From: Streptomyces sp. DHE7-1
Lineage (GTDB): Bacteria > Actinomycetota > Actinomycetes > Streptomycetales > Streptomycetaceae
Assembly (NCBI GenBank): GCA_016432725.1
Contig: JACJDG010000003.1
Span: forward strand, 1-64,000
Direction of reading: 5' to 3'
Length of the DNA stretch: 64,000 nucleotides
In this document: piece by piece, positions 1 to 12,487 of the stretch
How the letters are laid out: each line of letters opens with the position of its first letter
Position numbering within the stretch: position 1 is the stretch's first letter
Program-made: the position numbers and the translations under genes
Notes under the pieces: generated by a model
The model's input: the letters and a program-made list of their open reading frames with translations, nothing else
Database searches by the model: none
Told to the model about the DNA's origin: nothing

Positions 1-940
1 GGGCCGGGCGTGTCGGCGAGGTCGCGAGGATGCGGGCCGGAGTCGGCCGATACGGCCTTCCAGAGCCTTCTCCGTCAGCCCTACCTCCGCGGCGGCTTGC
101 TGCTGGGTGTAACCCTGGGCGCGCAGGGCCAGTCCCTTGCGGACCTTGGTATCAGTGATGTACGGGAGGATGCGCTTGATTTCTTCGTGGGTGGCTGCGG
201 CGTAGAAGGGGTCGGTGGCGCGCTGGTCAGGGATTTCCCGCGCTGCCCTCTCATTGTCGGCTGTGGGAGATCCAGCTCAGCCTGCCCCATCTGCCGGGCT
301 CGGAACCAACGGGTGTAGACGGTGCGGAAGGAGCGGATGGAGGCACCGACGAAGTAGGTGCTCAAGCTGGCTCCGCCGCTGGGCGCCCACTTGCCGCGGA
401 CAAGGCCGTGCTCGTGGAAGAGGTCCAGGCCGGCGATCACGGTGTCGGTGGCAACTTCGGCGCGGTCGTCCCGCGTTCCAGTCAGGCGTGGTCATCCGAG
501 CAGGCACAGGGCGGCCGGCCTGCCGTGCGTGCTCAAAGATTTCGCCGCTCGCGTTCCACTTACTGACGGTGCGCCAGCCGTAGTTCATCAGGCGGGCCGT
601 CACTTTTGGTATCGGGGCCCTGGAAGTCGTCCGCGCGCAGGATGTCGACGATACGAGCGTCGGCCTGCAGCCGTGCCGCATGCGTGACGCCGTTCTCCGA
701 GGTGGGAACCGGCAAGGGTGTGCTCCAGGCTCAGCAACTCCTCGAGCTGAGCTCCGTAAGCTCCAGGTCCTCCTGCAGCAGTGCTTGGGGAGCACGCCCC
801 TGGCACGTCTCATCCGGCACACTCGCTCCCTTGCGTCCCTGCCGCCCATATGGGCCCCTTTCCAGCCTGACGCGGATGTCATAGGCATCACCGCCGCTCT
901 CCCCTCGCCCCCACCAGAAGAATTTATGTGACTCAGGCCA
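1..940 (-). pseudogene. Sigma-70-like HTH protein, broken and running off the window
   Basis: Pieces of one protein appear in successive frames of the minus strand. From about 940 down they read a segment with DIRVRLERGPYGRQG, then TARLMNYGWRTVSKW, then GLDLFHEHGLVRGKWAP and TYFVGASIRSFRTVYTRW, and finally YTQQQAAAEVGLTEKALEGR at about 60-110. The last piece resembles a region-4-like helix-turn-helix, and the whole resembles sigma-factor-like proteins common in Streptomyces (family assignment by recollection). At least four frame changes are needed. The reading frame is still open at base 1, so the C-terminus lies outside. It could be a decayed gene or an intact one with several base-call errors. 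Confidence 0.5.
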
Positions 941-1040
941 CATGTGATCGGGCGAGGGGACAGGTACCGCCGTCCGCTAAAGCATCCACACCAGCCACCC
1001 GGCAGCGGGTGAAATCAGCATCATGGAAACGGAGTTCACA

Positions 1041-1234
1041 GTGAGTCAGCACACCAGAGGCAACCAACCACTGCTCGGCCTGCGCAGCGCGATGGTGCTG
1101 CTGCTCGGCGTCCTCACCGGTGTCGGAGCAGGCGTCCTCACCTACCTGTCCGAGCACTCCCTGCCCGCCACGGCACTCGCCGCCGCGCCGGCTTCGGTGC
1201 GGGCGTGCTGTTCTTCCAGGCCATCATCGGCTGA
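1041..1234 (+). CDS. Small one- or two-helix membrane protein (single frameshift)
   Basis: A GTG at 1041 follows ACGGAG with a 6-base spacer, preferred over the ATG at 1023. The product starts MSQHTRGNQPLLGLRSAM, continues with a hydrophobic helix (VLLLGVLTGVGAGVLTYL) and after one missing base near 1190 ends in GFGAGVLFFQAIIG at the TGA 1232-1234. Two hydrophobic stretches suggest a small inner-membrane protein of about 64 residues. The function is unknown. It is followed at once by a strong hairpin (1252-1305), so it is probably a monocistronic unit. The frame moves in the direction expected for one lost base. Confidence 0.55.
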
Positions 1235-1251
1235 ACACCCCCACAGGCCCC

Positions 1252-1305
1252 GGGGGGTCTTGGGGGCAGCAACCATCACCATGGTTGCTGCCCCCAAGAC
1301 CCCCC
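1252..1305 (+). terminator. Perfect 25-bp hairpin with CACC loop
   Basis: Bases 1252-1276 are the exact reverse complement of 1281-1305, separated by the loop CACC. The arm begins GGGGGGTCTTGGGGGC. It lies 18 bases after the small membrane gene and between two convergent units, which fits a bidirectional terminator. The length and perfection are greater than usual for a simple terminator. Confidence 0.6.
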
Positions 1306-1619
1306 GTTGCATTTACCGCACGCCTCAAGCCGACTCGTGCCGGGCCGACCTGCCTCGGGTCCAGCGGGGCTCCACCCCAGAGTGCGACGCGCTCTTTCCT
1401 CTCGCTCCTGCGAGTGCCGGCGAGGCTGGTTCCCACGGCATGCCCAGAGCGGCGAGAAGGTCGTGGGCGAGGCCGGTCTCACTGGTGGTGCCCGGGCCGG
1501 GTGCAGCTGAACGGTGGATGGTGGGCGGTAAGGGCGGTGAGCGCATGGACCGCGTCGTCGCCTGGGTCGAGGACCACAGTGACGGACGGCGGTAGCACGG
1601 CAAGCGGCAGTGCTGGGGA

Positions 1620-2360
1620 TCAGCCAAGGCGGCTGAAGGCCCAGCGCAGCAGTTCCTGGTCCACGCGGGGGCGGCCGGTGCGTGCCAGTGCGGTGCGGGT
1701 GTGGGCGGTCAGCTGGCCCAGGCGCGGAAGTTGCCGTGCGTGGCGTGGCTGTCGGCGAACGTGATGTCGTCGGGGTCGGCGTCAGCCCAGACCGGGTGGA
1801 ACAGCGGGATGACCTCGCGGACCTCGTCAGGGGTGAGGCGGGTGAACTGCTGCCAGATGAAGATGCGCGAGGAGAGCATCGGTTCGCGGCGCAGCACGGT
1901 GTGGCAGCCCGCGCCACCGACGAAGATGATCGCGAGCTGGTGGAGGGTTCGTCCCAGAGGTAGCGGAAGTATTCGAACGCCTCCCCGTTGAGCCACTGGC
2001 CTCATCCACCAGGAAGGTGCGGGGGCGCTCAGCCAGGGCCGTCTTCAGCAGGCGGTCGAACTCGCTGGGATGGCGCGGTGGTTCGCCGGCCAGATCGAGG
2101 GCGGTGAACAGTTCGTAGCGCACCGCGCGGGCGGTGGGCCGGGCCCGGAAGGTGATCTTGCGGACGTCCTCGCCGGGTTCGAGTGCGCGCAGGCAGGTGT
2201 TGACGGCGAGGGTCTTGCCGAAGCCGGCGCCGCCGTGGATGCACATCATGGCGCGGGCGGCGACGGTGTCGGTGATGTTCTCCCGTGCCGTCAGCAGCGC
2301 GCGGGTGGTGACGACGGAGGCGTCGGGCAGGTCGACGTACTGGTAGGTGGCCGCGGTCAC
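1620..2360 (-). CDS. TniB/TnsC-like AAA+ transposition ATPase (two single-base shifts)
   Basis: The GTG start at 2360 overlaps the stop of the transposase (GTGA), so translation is probably coupled. The product of about 247 residues has a Walker A GGAGFGKT near residue 45, a Walker B RTFLVDEAQ near residue 115, then IIFVGGAGCHTVLRREP (sensor region) and a C-terminal tail DQELLRWAFSRLG. TniB/TnsC/MuB ATPases form filaments on target DNA and deliver it to the DDE transposase. Frame is lost near 2007 and near 1948; one extra C in the run at each place restores it. Together with the next two genes it forms a Tn5053/Tn7-like transposition module. Confidence 0.75.
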
Positions 2361-4176
2361 GAGGCGTCTCCTGCAGGTCGGGAGTCGGACTCCGGCGCAA
2401 CGTCCACCGACGGGTCGGCTGGAGTGGAGGCGGGCGGGGCGGCGCTGTGCCAGCAGCGAGGGCGGCGGGTACGCCAGTGCGCCGGAGGCGGGGCGGGCGG
2501 GATCAGGTCAGGCAGTGCCAGTCGTACGACGTCGGTGTAGTCGACGGCGGCGAGTTCACGCTCGGCCTGGGCGGCCGTGACGGCTCCCAGCCGCTGGGCG
2601 GGCTCCGCGCTGGTGGTGGGGGCGAATCGCTGGCGCCGCAGGCGCTCGGCGGCCTTCGCGTCGGAGCGCAGGCGCCGAGCGCGCTCCGCACGTGCCTCGC
2701 GCAGGGCCTGCAGTTGCTCGGGGGTGGCCGCGTCCGCGAGGTGCGCCGGGCCGAGGTGGCGGCCACGGGCGTCGCAGACCTCGATCTCGTGATCGTGGTG
2801 CGGCATATAGCGCACGCGGACCTGGCGGCCGGCCTGACCGGTCATCCACGCGGCGACGTAGGTGCGGCCGCGCCAGCTCACGCCGTGGCGGGTCAGCTTC
2901 CGGACCGGCCGTCGTCCTCGAGGGTGAAGGCCCACAGATCGGCGGCGGGAATGTCGGTGACAGGGGTCGGATCGGCCTGCCACGCCTGAAGCGGCGTACG
3001 GCCCGACAGGGCTTTCGGACGGTGCGTGGTGTTCCACCAGTTCGTCCACGCCAGGACCTCTGCGGTGAAGTCCTTGAACGACAGGGCGGACGCCGCCCCT
3101 GCGGTACGTTGGCGCCGCTCCGAGCGGGGCCCGGTGGGCCCGGCGGTGTAGCCGGGCAGGGCGGCGAACAGCATCCGGTCCGCGGCCCGGTTGAGGCTTT
3201 CCACCGTGCCCTTCAGATGCGGGCTGTAGGCGGGCAGGTCTTTGACCGTCACGCCCATCGCGCCGAGTGCGGTGGTGACGGTGGCCGACAGGAAGTCCTT
3301 GCCCCGGTCCATCCTCACCAGCTCCGGCACTCCCCGGCCGGGCCGTAGGGCTCGTCCCGCACCACTGCGGCGCGCAAGGCTGCCAGTACCGACGCGCGGG
3401 AGGGATGGCCCGGGGTGACAGCGGTACCGGTGATGACCTTGGTGGCAGTGTCGATGAACCAGGTGATCCACGGGCGCACCAGATCGCCGTCGGCGTCGAC
3501 CAGCAGCGGGGCCTGGACGTGGTCGGTCTCCCAGGCGTAGTTGCGCCATGACGGTGGCCGCTTGCCGAACACGTCATGGGCGCGTGCTGCCTCCGGTCCG
3601 ATGGCGAGACCGGCGCGCTCCCCCGCCGTCAGGTCGCGGCGCAGCGCGCGCAGGAACGTCGACAGGGACGGGACCGAATCCAGCAGCGGCACCTGCGACA
3701 GGGCTGCCCCGCCCGGAACAGCCACCGGGTCCGGCGGGAGGGCACGGTAGCGCCGGTCGTTTGCGCTGGTGGCCCCCCGGCCTCCGCTGCGGCGCGCTCT
3801 ATGAGCTGGCGGTGCACTGCGGAGGCGTTGCCGTGCCAGTACGCCAGCAGCACCCGGATCTCCGCGGTGATCTCGAACCGGCCGGTGCGGCGGGCTCCGG
3901 GGTGCGCAGCCGCCGCCGGGCTCTGGGATGCCTCGGCCAGCCACCGCCACACCGTGCGCTCCGATACCCCCAGACACTCCCCGCCAGCCGCACGTGCTGC
4001 CGCGAAAGACCGCCCCGGGCCCGCAGCGCCAGCAGACGACGCACCGCAGGCGCCCGCAGCGCAACCAGCGACTGCTTTCCAAGCACACCGGCCGGATCCC
4101 CCGGCGGTGGCAGCCGCTGCCCTCCCCCGTCAAGGCCACGGCCCTCGTTGATGTCCTGCGCTCTGCTGTCCGTCAT
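2357..4176 (-). CDS. TniA/TnsB-like DDE transposase (frameshifted)
   Basis: The ATG at 4176 overlaps the stop of the upstream ATPase (ATGA). The protein of about 606 residues has an N-terminal helix-turn-helix with RTVWRWLAEA, a central integrase core and a C-terminal Mu-type beta-barrel region (SWRGRTYVAAWM, VRVRYMPHHDHEIEV). The catalytic residues are visible as ETDHVQ (D about 217), RMDRGKDF (D about 289) and GTVESLNR (E about 325), a DD36E spacing. GTVESLNRAADRM and WNTTHRPKALSGRTP are typical for this family. Frame changes near 3335, 2900 and in the N-terminal part look like single-base losses. It should catalyse strand transfer for the element. Confidence 0.8.
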
Positions 4177-5621
4177 CGCGCCGTTTCTTCTCCTCGCCGA
4201 ACGGAGTGAGGCTCTCTGCCGTCGGAACCGGTGTGCGCCGGGCACGTGAGAGGGGCCGGGCCGTCACGAGTACGGGCCAAGCCGGGCGCATGCCCGGTCG
4301 ATCGCGTCTCGCTCCACTCCCGCACCGGGGTCGCGGCCCCGGCGGCGCAGACATGCGAGGTGATCTTCGCCCAGGTACGGAAGTTGCCGCGGGCGGTCTG
4401 CTCATCCACCCGCACCAGGTCGGCCGGATCAGCGTCCTCCCACACCGGGTGGAACAGACCCAACGTCCGCGCACATCCTCCGTGTCGAGGCGGCTGACCT
4501 GGTGCCAGGTCAGGACGCGGGAACGCATCGCCGCTGCCCGGGCCAGTGCCCGCTCGCTGCCCGCCCCGCACAGCACCAGGGCAGCCGTGCAACCGGGCGA
4601 GTCCCACAGCTGCCGCAAGTAGTCCAGCACCGGCGGCGACAAGCGCTGCGCGTCGTCGAGGAACAGCACACCCGGCTCGGTCAGCGCCTCCGCCAGTGCT
4701 TGGTCGGCCGGTCCGGCACGGTGGGTCAGGGACCCCGACGGCAGCCCCAGTGCCTCGCACAACGCGGCCCGCACCTGCGGCAACCCGGGCCTGACCCCCA
4801 CCACCGCGCGCCACACCGGCACCCGGCCGGGCAGCAGATGCAGAGCCTGCTCGACCGCGACCGTCTTTCCAGCCCCGTGTCCCCGTACACGCAGCCGATC
4901 CCCCGCGCGGCGACCGTGTGCCCCACCGCCTCCACCACGGCGGCCACCTGCCGCGTGGACACCAGCCGCGCCCCCGGCGCGTACAGGCGCACCCCACCGG
5001 ACACCCGGGGACGCGCAGCAGTCTTCAACGCGCCGGCCCGTTCCTCACCACCCGTACCGGGTGGCATGGCGTCCGGGCCGTCCACGACCGGCGGACCGTC
5101 CGCACCTTCTGCGAAACCGAGTTCGGCCAGTGCCCGGTCATACCGGCTCGGCTCCACCCGGCCCGACGCCGGGCGGGCGATCTGAAGCGCCCGGCCCGCC
5201 CTCAGTTCGTCCTTGATCGCGCGGTGCAGCGTCGCCAACGACGGCACAAACTCCGCTCCCCAGTGGTCCAGCACTCCCTCGTCCTGCGCCCGGACCATCC
5301 TGCGGCGCAGCTCGGCGACGTTCCCGCCCACCTGGGTGAGTACCTCCCACAAGGCGTCGCCCACCGTGAACCCGCCCTGCCGCGGCCGGGCCTCCACCCG
5401 CCCTCGCGTCCCTCGGCCAGCCACCGCCATACCGTCCGCTCCGTCACCCCCGCCAGCCCGGCCGCGATCCGCACGTGCAACGACGACAGGCCACCCTCAC
5501 CCCGGTCCACCGCCAGCAGCCGCCGTACCACCACACCCCGCGCCAACGGCACACCCCCGGCCGGCACAGCCCCAGCCGACCCCGCCCCGGGCTCACCCGC
5601 CGAACCCGCTTGAACCGTCAT
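4173..5621 (-). CDS. HTH-AAA+ fusion: transposase-like DNA-binding region joined to a TniB-like ATPase
   Basis: The ATG at 5621 opens the operon. Residues about 35-150 resemble the N-terminus of the adjacent transposase: GLSSLHVRIAAGLAGVTERT here against GLSRQHVRLA..GVSERTVWRWLAEA there, followed in both by a segment ending PSLATLHRAIKDELRAGRA or PSLSTFLRALRRDLTAGER. Residues about 240 onward are an AAA+ ATPase with Walker A GDTGAGKT (after restoring one G near 4880), Walker B GVLFLDDAQR near residue 320, then VLCGAGSERALARAAAMRSR. The tail LGLFHPVWEDADPADLVRVD matches IPLFHPVWADADPDDITFAD of the downstream TniB, so the two ATPases are paralogues. A role in target or end selection is an inference. 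Confidence 0.7.
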
Positions 5622-5673
5622 ACGGGCCAGCCCACCCGACCCGCCGACCCCTCACATAGGAACAGCGAAACCC

Positions 5674-6132
5674 ATGACAGCCAGCAACCAACCTGCTAGC
5701 CACACCGCAACAGCCGCTTGGTCACCCCATGACAGCAGCCACAACCCCGCCCCACACCCGCTACCAGGACATCCACTCCGCGATTCCGCTGACGCCCACC
5801 CGCTGCCACCCCAACGCCCAATCACAATCGAAGTAGAACTGGTGTCGCAGGGGTGGCGAACCCTGGCCCGCCCTGTGCGCCCCGGCTCCTTCGCCCGCGG
5901 ATGCTTGGCACGCGGGGACCGCAGGCCGCGCGGCAGCTCGGGGAGCAGTCGGGTCGTCAGCCCCAGTCATGCGCCCAGGCTCTTCTCCCGCGTCCGCCGC
6001 GAGCTGGTCGCCTCCGGGTGGCTGGAGGAGAACCCGATGCCGCATATCGACAACGTCCGGTTCTACCGGCTCACCAGCAAGGCCGACCCGAACGCCGGCG
6101 CCGAGCTCCTGCAGATCCGCCCCACCGCGTAA
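5674..6132 (+). CDS. Hypothetical protein with a winged-helix-like C-terminus
   Basis: The frame is open for 152 codons. Only the C-terminal part, with LFSRVRRELVASGWLEE and HIDNVRFYRLTSKAD, looks like a real protein; it resembles the recognition and wing part of small DNA-binding proteins. The first 90 residues are Pro/Arg-rich and may be read in the wrong frame, since another frame gives TRYQDIHSAIPLTPTRCHPN over 5751-5830. It starts just upstream of and divergent from the transposition operon, where a regulator of that operon would be expected. The family is not recognised. Confidence 0.3.
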   Translation: MTASNQPASHTATAAWSPHDSSHNPAPHPLPGHPLRDSADAHPLPPQRPITIEVELVSQGWRTLARPVRPGSFARGCLARGDRRPRGSSGSSRVVSPSHAPRLFSRVRRELVASGWLEENPMPHIDNVRFYRLTSKADPNAGAELLQIRPTA

Positions 6133-6360
6133 CCCCCGCCCTCCGCCCGTAAGAGGTCGTCTCACTTGGTGAGTCGGGCGGGCCACGGCCAGCGGAAGCG
6201 TGGCAGTAGCAGCCGTGGCGCGGCTCACGGGAGCTTTACTGCGAATTGGTTGCAGTTACGCAGCATGGGCGCAAAGGTGGATCGCCGATCGCAGCAAGAA
6301 GAAGATGACCGACCTCCTTCAGCGGAGGGCAGGGGCCGCCACCCGTGCGGCCTGCGGGTT

Positions 6361-6639
6361 TCAGCGTTTGGTGAGAGGGCCGGCGTGCAGCGCGTTCCGG
6401 AGGCGCCGGTATTCGTCCTCGTCGATCTCCCCGCGGGCCAGCCGCTCACCGAGGATGTCCTCTGCCGAGGGCGGGGCCGGGGTGTAGGTGGGTGTGTGTT
6501 CCTGGGGAGGTCGGTTCAGGGCGCGGAAGAGCAGCACCCCGAGGGTGATGATCAGCGCCCAGAACAGGATCATGCCGGCCGACATTGCGAACCAGCCCCA
6601 GCCGCTGACGTCGTGGTCGTACCAGAACATCATTGCCAC
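6361..6639 (-). CDS. SHOCT-domain small membrane protein
   Basis: The 92-residue product starts MAMMFWYDHDVSGWGWFAM, has one membrane helix (GMILFWALIITLGVLLFRAL, residues about 20-40), a proline-rich linker and a C-terminal SHOCT motif (SAEDILGERLARGEIDEDEY, then RRLRNAL). SHOCT segments are short oligomerisation modules of bacterial membrane proteins; a biochemical role is not known for this group. It is divergent from the copper ATPase and such genes are often neighbours of copper export genes in actinomycetes. The frame is intact. Expression may be controlled from the shared 200-bp intergenic region with its two palindromes. Confidence 0.8.
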   Translation of the reverse strand: MAMMFWYDHDVSGWGWFAMSAGMILFWALIITLGVLLFRALNRPPQEHTPTYTPAPPSAEDILGERLARGEIDEDEYRRLRNALHAGPLTKR

Positions 6640-6663
6640 TCACCTGCTTCGGCCTTGTTCTCT

Positions 6664-6690
6664 GGTCGGATGCGGAAGCCGCATCCGACC
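6664..6690. promoter_or_regulatory. 12-bp inverted repeat between divergent SHOCT and copper ATPase genes
   Basis: GGTCGGATGCGG and CCGCATCCGACC are separated by AAG. It lies 25 bases before the SHOCT start. Because both flanking genes point away, a terminator role is unlikely; an operator or a 5' leader hairpin is more plausible. Confidence 0.45.
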
Positions 6691-6771
6691 GCTCCTTGCC
6701 TCACCTGCATCGTCCCGCTGTCGGGAGTGGCGGTCTGGGGCCGGATGGTCCCTGACCGGTGGGCCGGCCCG

Positions 6772-6788
6772 CCCCTACCAGGTAGGGG
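6772..6788. promoter_or_regulatory. 17-bp palindrome in front of the copper ATPase operon
   Basis: The sequence CCCCTACCAGGTAGGGG is a perfect 8-1-8 inverted repeat 51 bases upstream of the ATPase start. The operon encodes its own CsoR-type copper sensor, so this is a candidate operator. The half-sites differ in order from the TACCC/GGGTA sites at 10022 and 13798. Confidence 0.5.
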
Positions 6789-6839
6789 TAGCCGGGCGCA
6801 GGCTGGAAAAGGGGAACCGACACGGGAGGTGAGCAGCCC

Positions 6840-9644
<2,805 letters not shown>

Positions 9645-9648
<4 letters not shown>

Positions 9649-9975
9649 CCGCGACTGCAGCCCCACCCCAGACGCCCGCCAGCCGCACCCAGTCACACCC
9701 GGTTACGCCGGCCGCAAACCCGACCACCTGGCCCGTCTGAACAAGATCGAGGGCCAGATCCGCGGCATCTCCCGGATGATCACCGACGACCGCTACTGCA
9801 TCGACGTCCTCACCCAGATCACCGCCGCCAGCCGCGCCCTGCAGGAAGTCGCCCTCAGCCTCCTCGACGACCACGTGCGCGGCTGCGTCACCCGGGCCGC
9901 CCGCACCGACTCCGCCAGGCCGAGGAGAAGTTCGTGGAACTCAACGAGACCCTGCGCCGCGCCCTGCGCCTGTAG
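9645..9975 (+). CDS. csoR: CsoR/FrmR-family copper-sensing repressor (two single-base shifts)
   Basis: The ATG at 9645 overlaps the ATPase stop (ATGA), so the sensor is coupled to the pump it probably controls. The product of about 110 residues contains the family core [20 protein letters not shown], a first ligand Cys in [10 protein letters not shown], and His and Cys in DDHVRGCV, the C-H-C Cu(I) site of CsoR proteins. The tail is [17 protein letters not shown]. One missing C near 9706 and one near 9916 break the frame. CsoR proteins are all-helical tetramers that leave DNA when Cu(I) binds. Candidate operators lie at 6772, 10022 and 13798. Confidence 0.85.
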
Positions 9976-10021
9976 TCATGGCCAAGTGCCCCTCGCCGCA
10001 CGCGCCGCTCCATGGCCGCAT

Positions 10022-10035
10022 TACCCCTCCGGGTA
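10022..10035. promoter_or_regulatory. Candidate CsoR operator before DUF6153/multicopper oxidase genes
   Basis: TACCCCTCCGGGTA is a TACCC/GGGTA inverted repeat with a 4-base centre, 45 bases before the DUF6153 start. It has the same outer spacing as the site at 13798 (TACCCCCTGGGGTA). The match to copper-sensor operators is by pattern only. Confidence 0.55.
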
Positions 10036-10079
10036 TATTGACGGCCAGAAGCTGCCCACCTCCAGCAGGGATGGAAGTC

Positions 10080-10525
10080 ATGACGACAGCCCTCCGCCGG
10101 TTCGGCGCCCGCGGCGCCGCGCTCCGGTGGACACCGGCTGCCGTCATCGCGCTGATCGCGGCGCTGGCCGTCCTCGTCCACCACGAGACCGCCGCCGCTC
10201 TCACGCACGTGCCGCCCGCCCGAAGCATGTCGGGTATGGACCACACGGCCCCGCCCGCGGTGGCTTTCCACGGCGGCGGGCACGCCACGGCATCGGGTAT
10301 GTCGGCCCCGGCACCGACCCGCGACGACCACGGGGTCTGCTCCAGCACAGCCACGCAGCACTGCGCCGTCGCGGGTGTCGACAGCCTCAAGCTCGTACCG
10401 CCCCACAAGCCGGCCCCGGCGGCGCTCCGGCTTTCCGCCCCGGCGCATCCGTCGGCCGCGACGTCCCGGGCACCACGGGTCGGGCACCACCCGACCTTTC
10501 CGCCCTGTCTCGACTGCTGCTGTAG
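10080..10525 (+). CDS. DUF6153-family secreted or membrane-anchored protein (frameshift near the end)
   Basis: The product has an N-terminal hydrophobic segment (TPAAVIALIAALAVLVHH, residues about 18-36), a His/Met-rich middle (SMSGMDHT, HGGGHATASGM), one Cys pair (GVCSSTATQHC) and the C-terminal signature PPDLSALSRLLL after one lost base near 10495. The same layout and ending (APPDLSELQLLRI) occur in the gene at 14711-15130. Members are found near copper genes in Streptomyces; the His/Met content suggests a periplasmic-side metal-binding role, which is an inference. It is followed after 94 bases by the multicopper oxidase and probably shares its transcript. Confidence 0.65.
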
Positions 10526-10619
10526 GCCGCGCCCGCGGCTGCCCGTGCTCACGCACGCGGCCGGCCGCGCCCACACGCGCGTCGACCAACAGCACTCTCG
10601 AGACAGAGGACCCCCTGTC

Positions 10620-12234
10620 GTGAACATGAATCGCCGCTCCGTCCTCCTGGCCGGGCTCAGCGCCGCGGGCGCGGGCGCGCTCGCCGCGTGCAGCAGCCCC
10701 ACCAGCACGCCTGCACTGGTCAGCCCCTCCGGGTCAGCCGTCGCCGCCGTCGACAAAAGGCGCACCAGGACCGGCAGGACACACGAAGTGACCCTGACCG
10801 CCGCGCAGGCCAAGACCGACCTGGGCGCCGGAATCACGGCCAGGACATGGGCCTTCACCGGCCAGCTTCCGGGCGAGGAATTGCGTGTCTCGGCCGGGGA
10901 CACACTGGCCGCCACGCTGTCCAACCAGCTGCCGAATCAGGCCACGACCTCCGTCCATTGGCACGGCATCGCCCTGCGCAACGACATGGACGGGGCACCA
11001 CCGGCCACGCAGGCGGAGGTGCGGGCGGGACGGAACTTCACCTACCGGTTCACCGCGGACGCTCCCGGTACCTACTTCTTCCATCCGCACGTCGGTGTCC
11101 AGCTCGACCGGGGCCTGTACGCGCCCTTGATCGTGGAAGACCCCAAGGAGCCACTGTCGTACGACGAGGAGTGGGTGGTCGTTCTCGACGACTGGCTCGA
11201 CGGCGTCACCGGTACCCCGGACGACGCCTTCGCCGAGTTGCGCCACGGCATGGGCGGGATGCACATGGGCCACGACTCCCCCAGCTCGTCCAGCTCCTCC
11301 GACCATGGCATGGGGGACATGGGCGGCATGGACATGAGTAGCGGCATGAACGGCATGAGCACCCCGTCCGCCTCCTCCTCAAGCCGGGATATGAGCGGGA
11401 CGTTCATGCTGATGGGCGCCCAGAGCCGACTGCTCGGGGGCGACGCCGGCGATGTGAAGTACCCTACCACCTGGTCAACGGCCGGGTTCCGGCCGACCCT
11501 GCGGTCTTCCGCAGCAAGCCCGGCAAGCGCGTCCGGCTGCGCCTGATCAACGCGGGCGGCGACACCGCCTACCGGGTCGCCCTCGGCAGTCACAAGCTGA
11601 CCATCACCCACACCGACGGCCTCCCCGTCCACCACCAGCAGGTCGACGCCCTGCTGCTCGGCATGGGCGAACGCTACGACGTCCTGGTCACCCTTCACGA
11701 CGGGGTCTTCCCGCTGGTGGCCCTGGCCGAGGGGAAAAACGCCAGTGGCATGGCCGTCATCCGCACCGGTTCCGGCCCCATCCCCACGGCAGCCGTGCGC
11801 CCGAGGGAGCTGGACGGCATGCTCATGGCCGCTTCGCAGCTGCGGGCGGCGGCGGACGTCCGGCTGCCTTCGAAGAAGGCCGACCGGGTCCACCGCATCG
11901 AGCTGACCGGCAGCATGACGACCTACAACTGGGCCGTCAACGGCCGCCGGTTCGACATGAACAACCCGACCGCTCATCCGATCACCGTCGAAGCGGGCCA
12001 GCGGGTCCGGCTCGACTTCGTGAACACCACCACCATGTGGCACCCGATGCACCTGCACGGCCACACCTACCAGCTCGGTCACAGCGGACCGCGCAAGGAC
12101 ACCACGATCGTCCTGCCGAAGAAGACCGTGTCAGTGTTCTTCGATGCCGACAACCCGGGCAGTGGATGCTGCACTGCCACAACGCCTACCACGGAGAGGC
12201 GGGCATGATGGCGCTGGTCGCCTACCAAGCCTGA
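10620..12234 (+). CDS. Multicopper oxidase, Tat-exported lipoprotein (two single-base shifts)
   Basis: A GTG at 10620 follows AGAGGA at 9 bases; the ATG at 10626 is an alternative. The N-terminus NRRSVLLAGLSAAGAGALAA ends in a lipobox (LAAC), indicating Tat export and lipid anchoring. All copper-site motifs are present: VHWHGIALRN, YFFHPHVGVQ, HPMHLHGHTYQL and MLHCHNAYHGEAGMM. A Met/His/Ser-rich loop (HGMGGMHMGHDS, then DMGGMDMSSGMNGMS) at residues about 208-262 is typical for cuprous oxidases. It probably oxidises Cu(I) to Cu(II) outside the membrane, complementing the ATPase. Frame breaks near 11463 and 12166 are each repaired by one C. Confidence 0.85.
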
Positions 12235-12487
12235 CCTCCCGCACACGGTGCGGTGCGGGACAGCCAGCGCCCTCCGGCCTGAGCGTGCGAACCGGGGCCG
12301 GCGCTGGCACCGTCGCGCCTACTGAAACAGTCGGCAGTACGCGCCCGTGAGTAGGGCGGACGGGTAGTACGAGCGTTGACGCGCGCGGCAGGGCATCAGG
12401 AACTTAGGCGGCTCTCCACCCGGGGGGAAGAGCCCGTTCCGCCCCGGGCCGATCCGTGCGCTACCCCGCTCGTGGTGGAGTACGTGT

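Noticed and set aside
6150-6250. Possible insertion-sequence end (text GAGGTCGTCTCACTTGGTGAG)
   Set aside because: It recalled the end of some Streptomyces IS5-type elements, but no transposase piece or matching second end was found.
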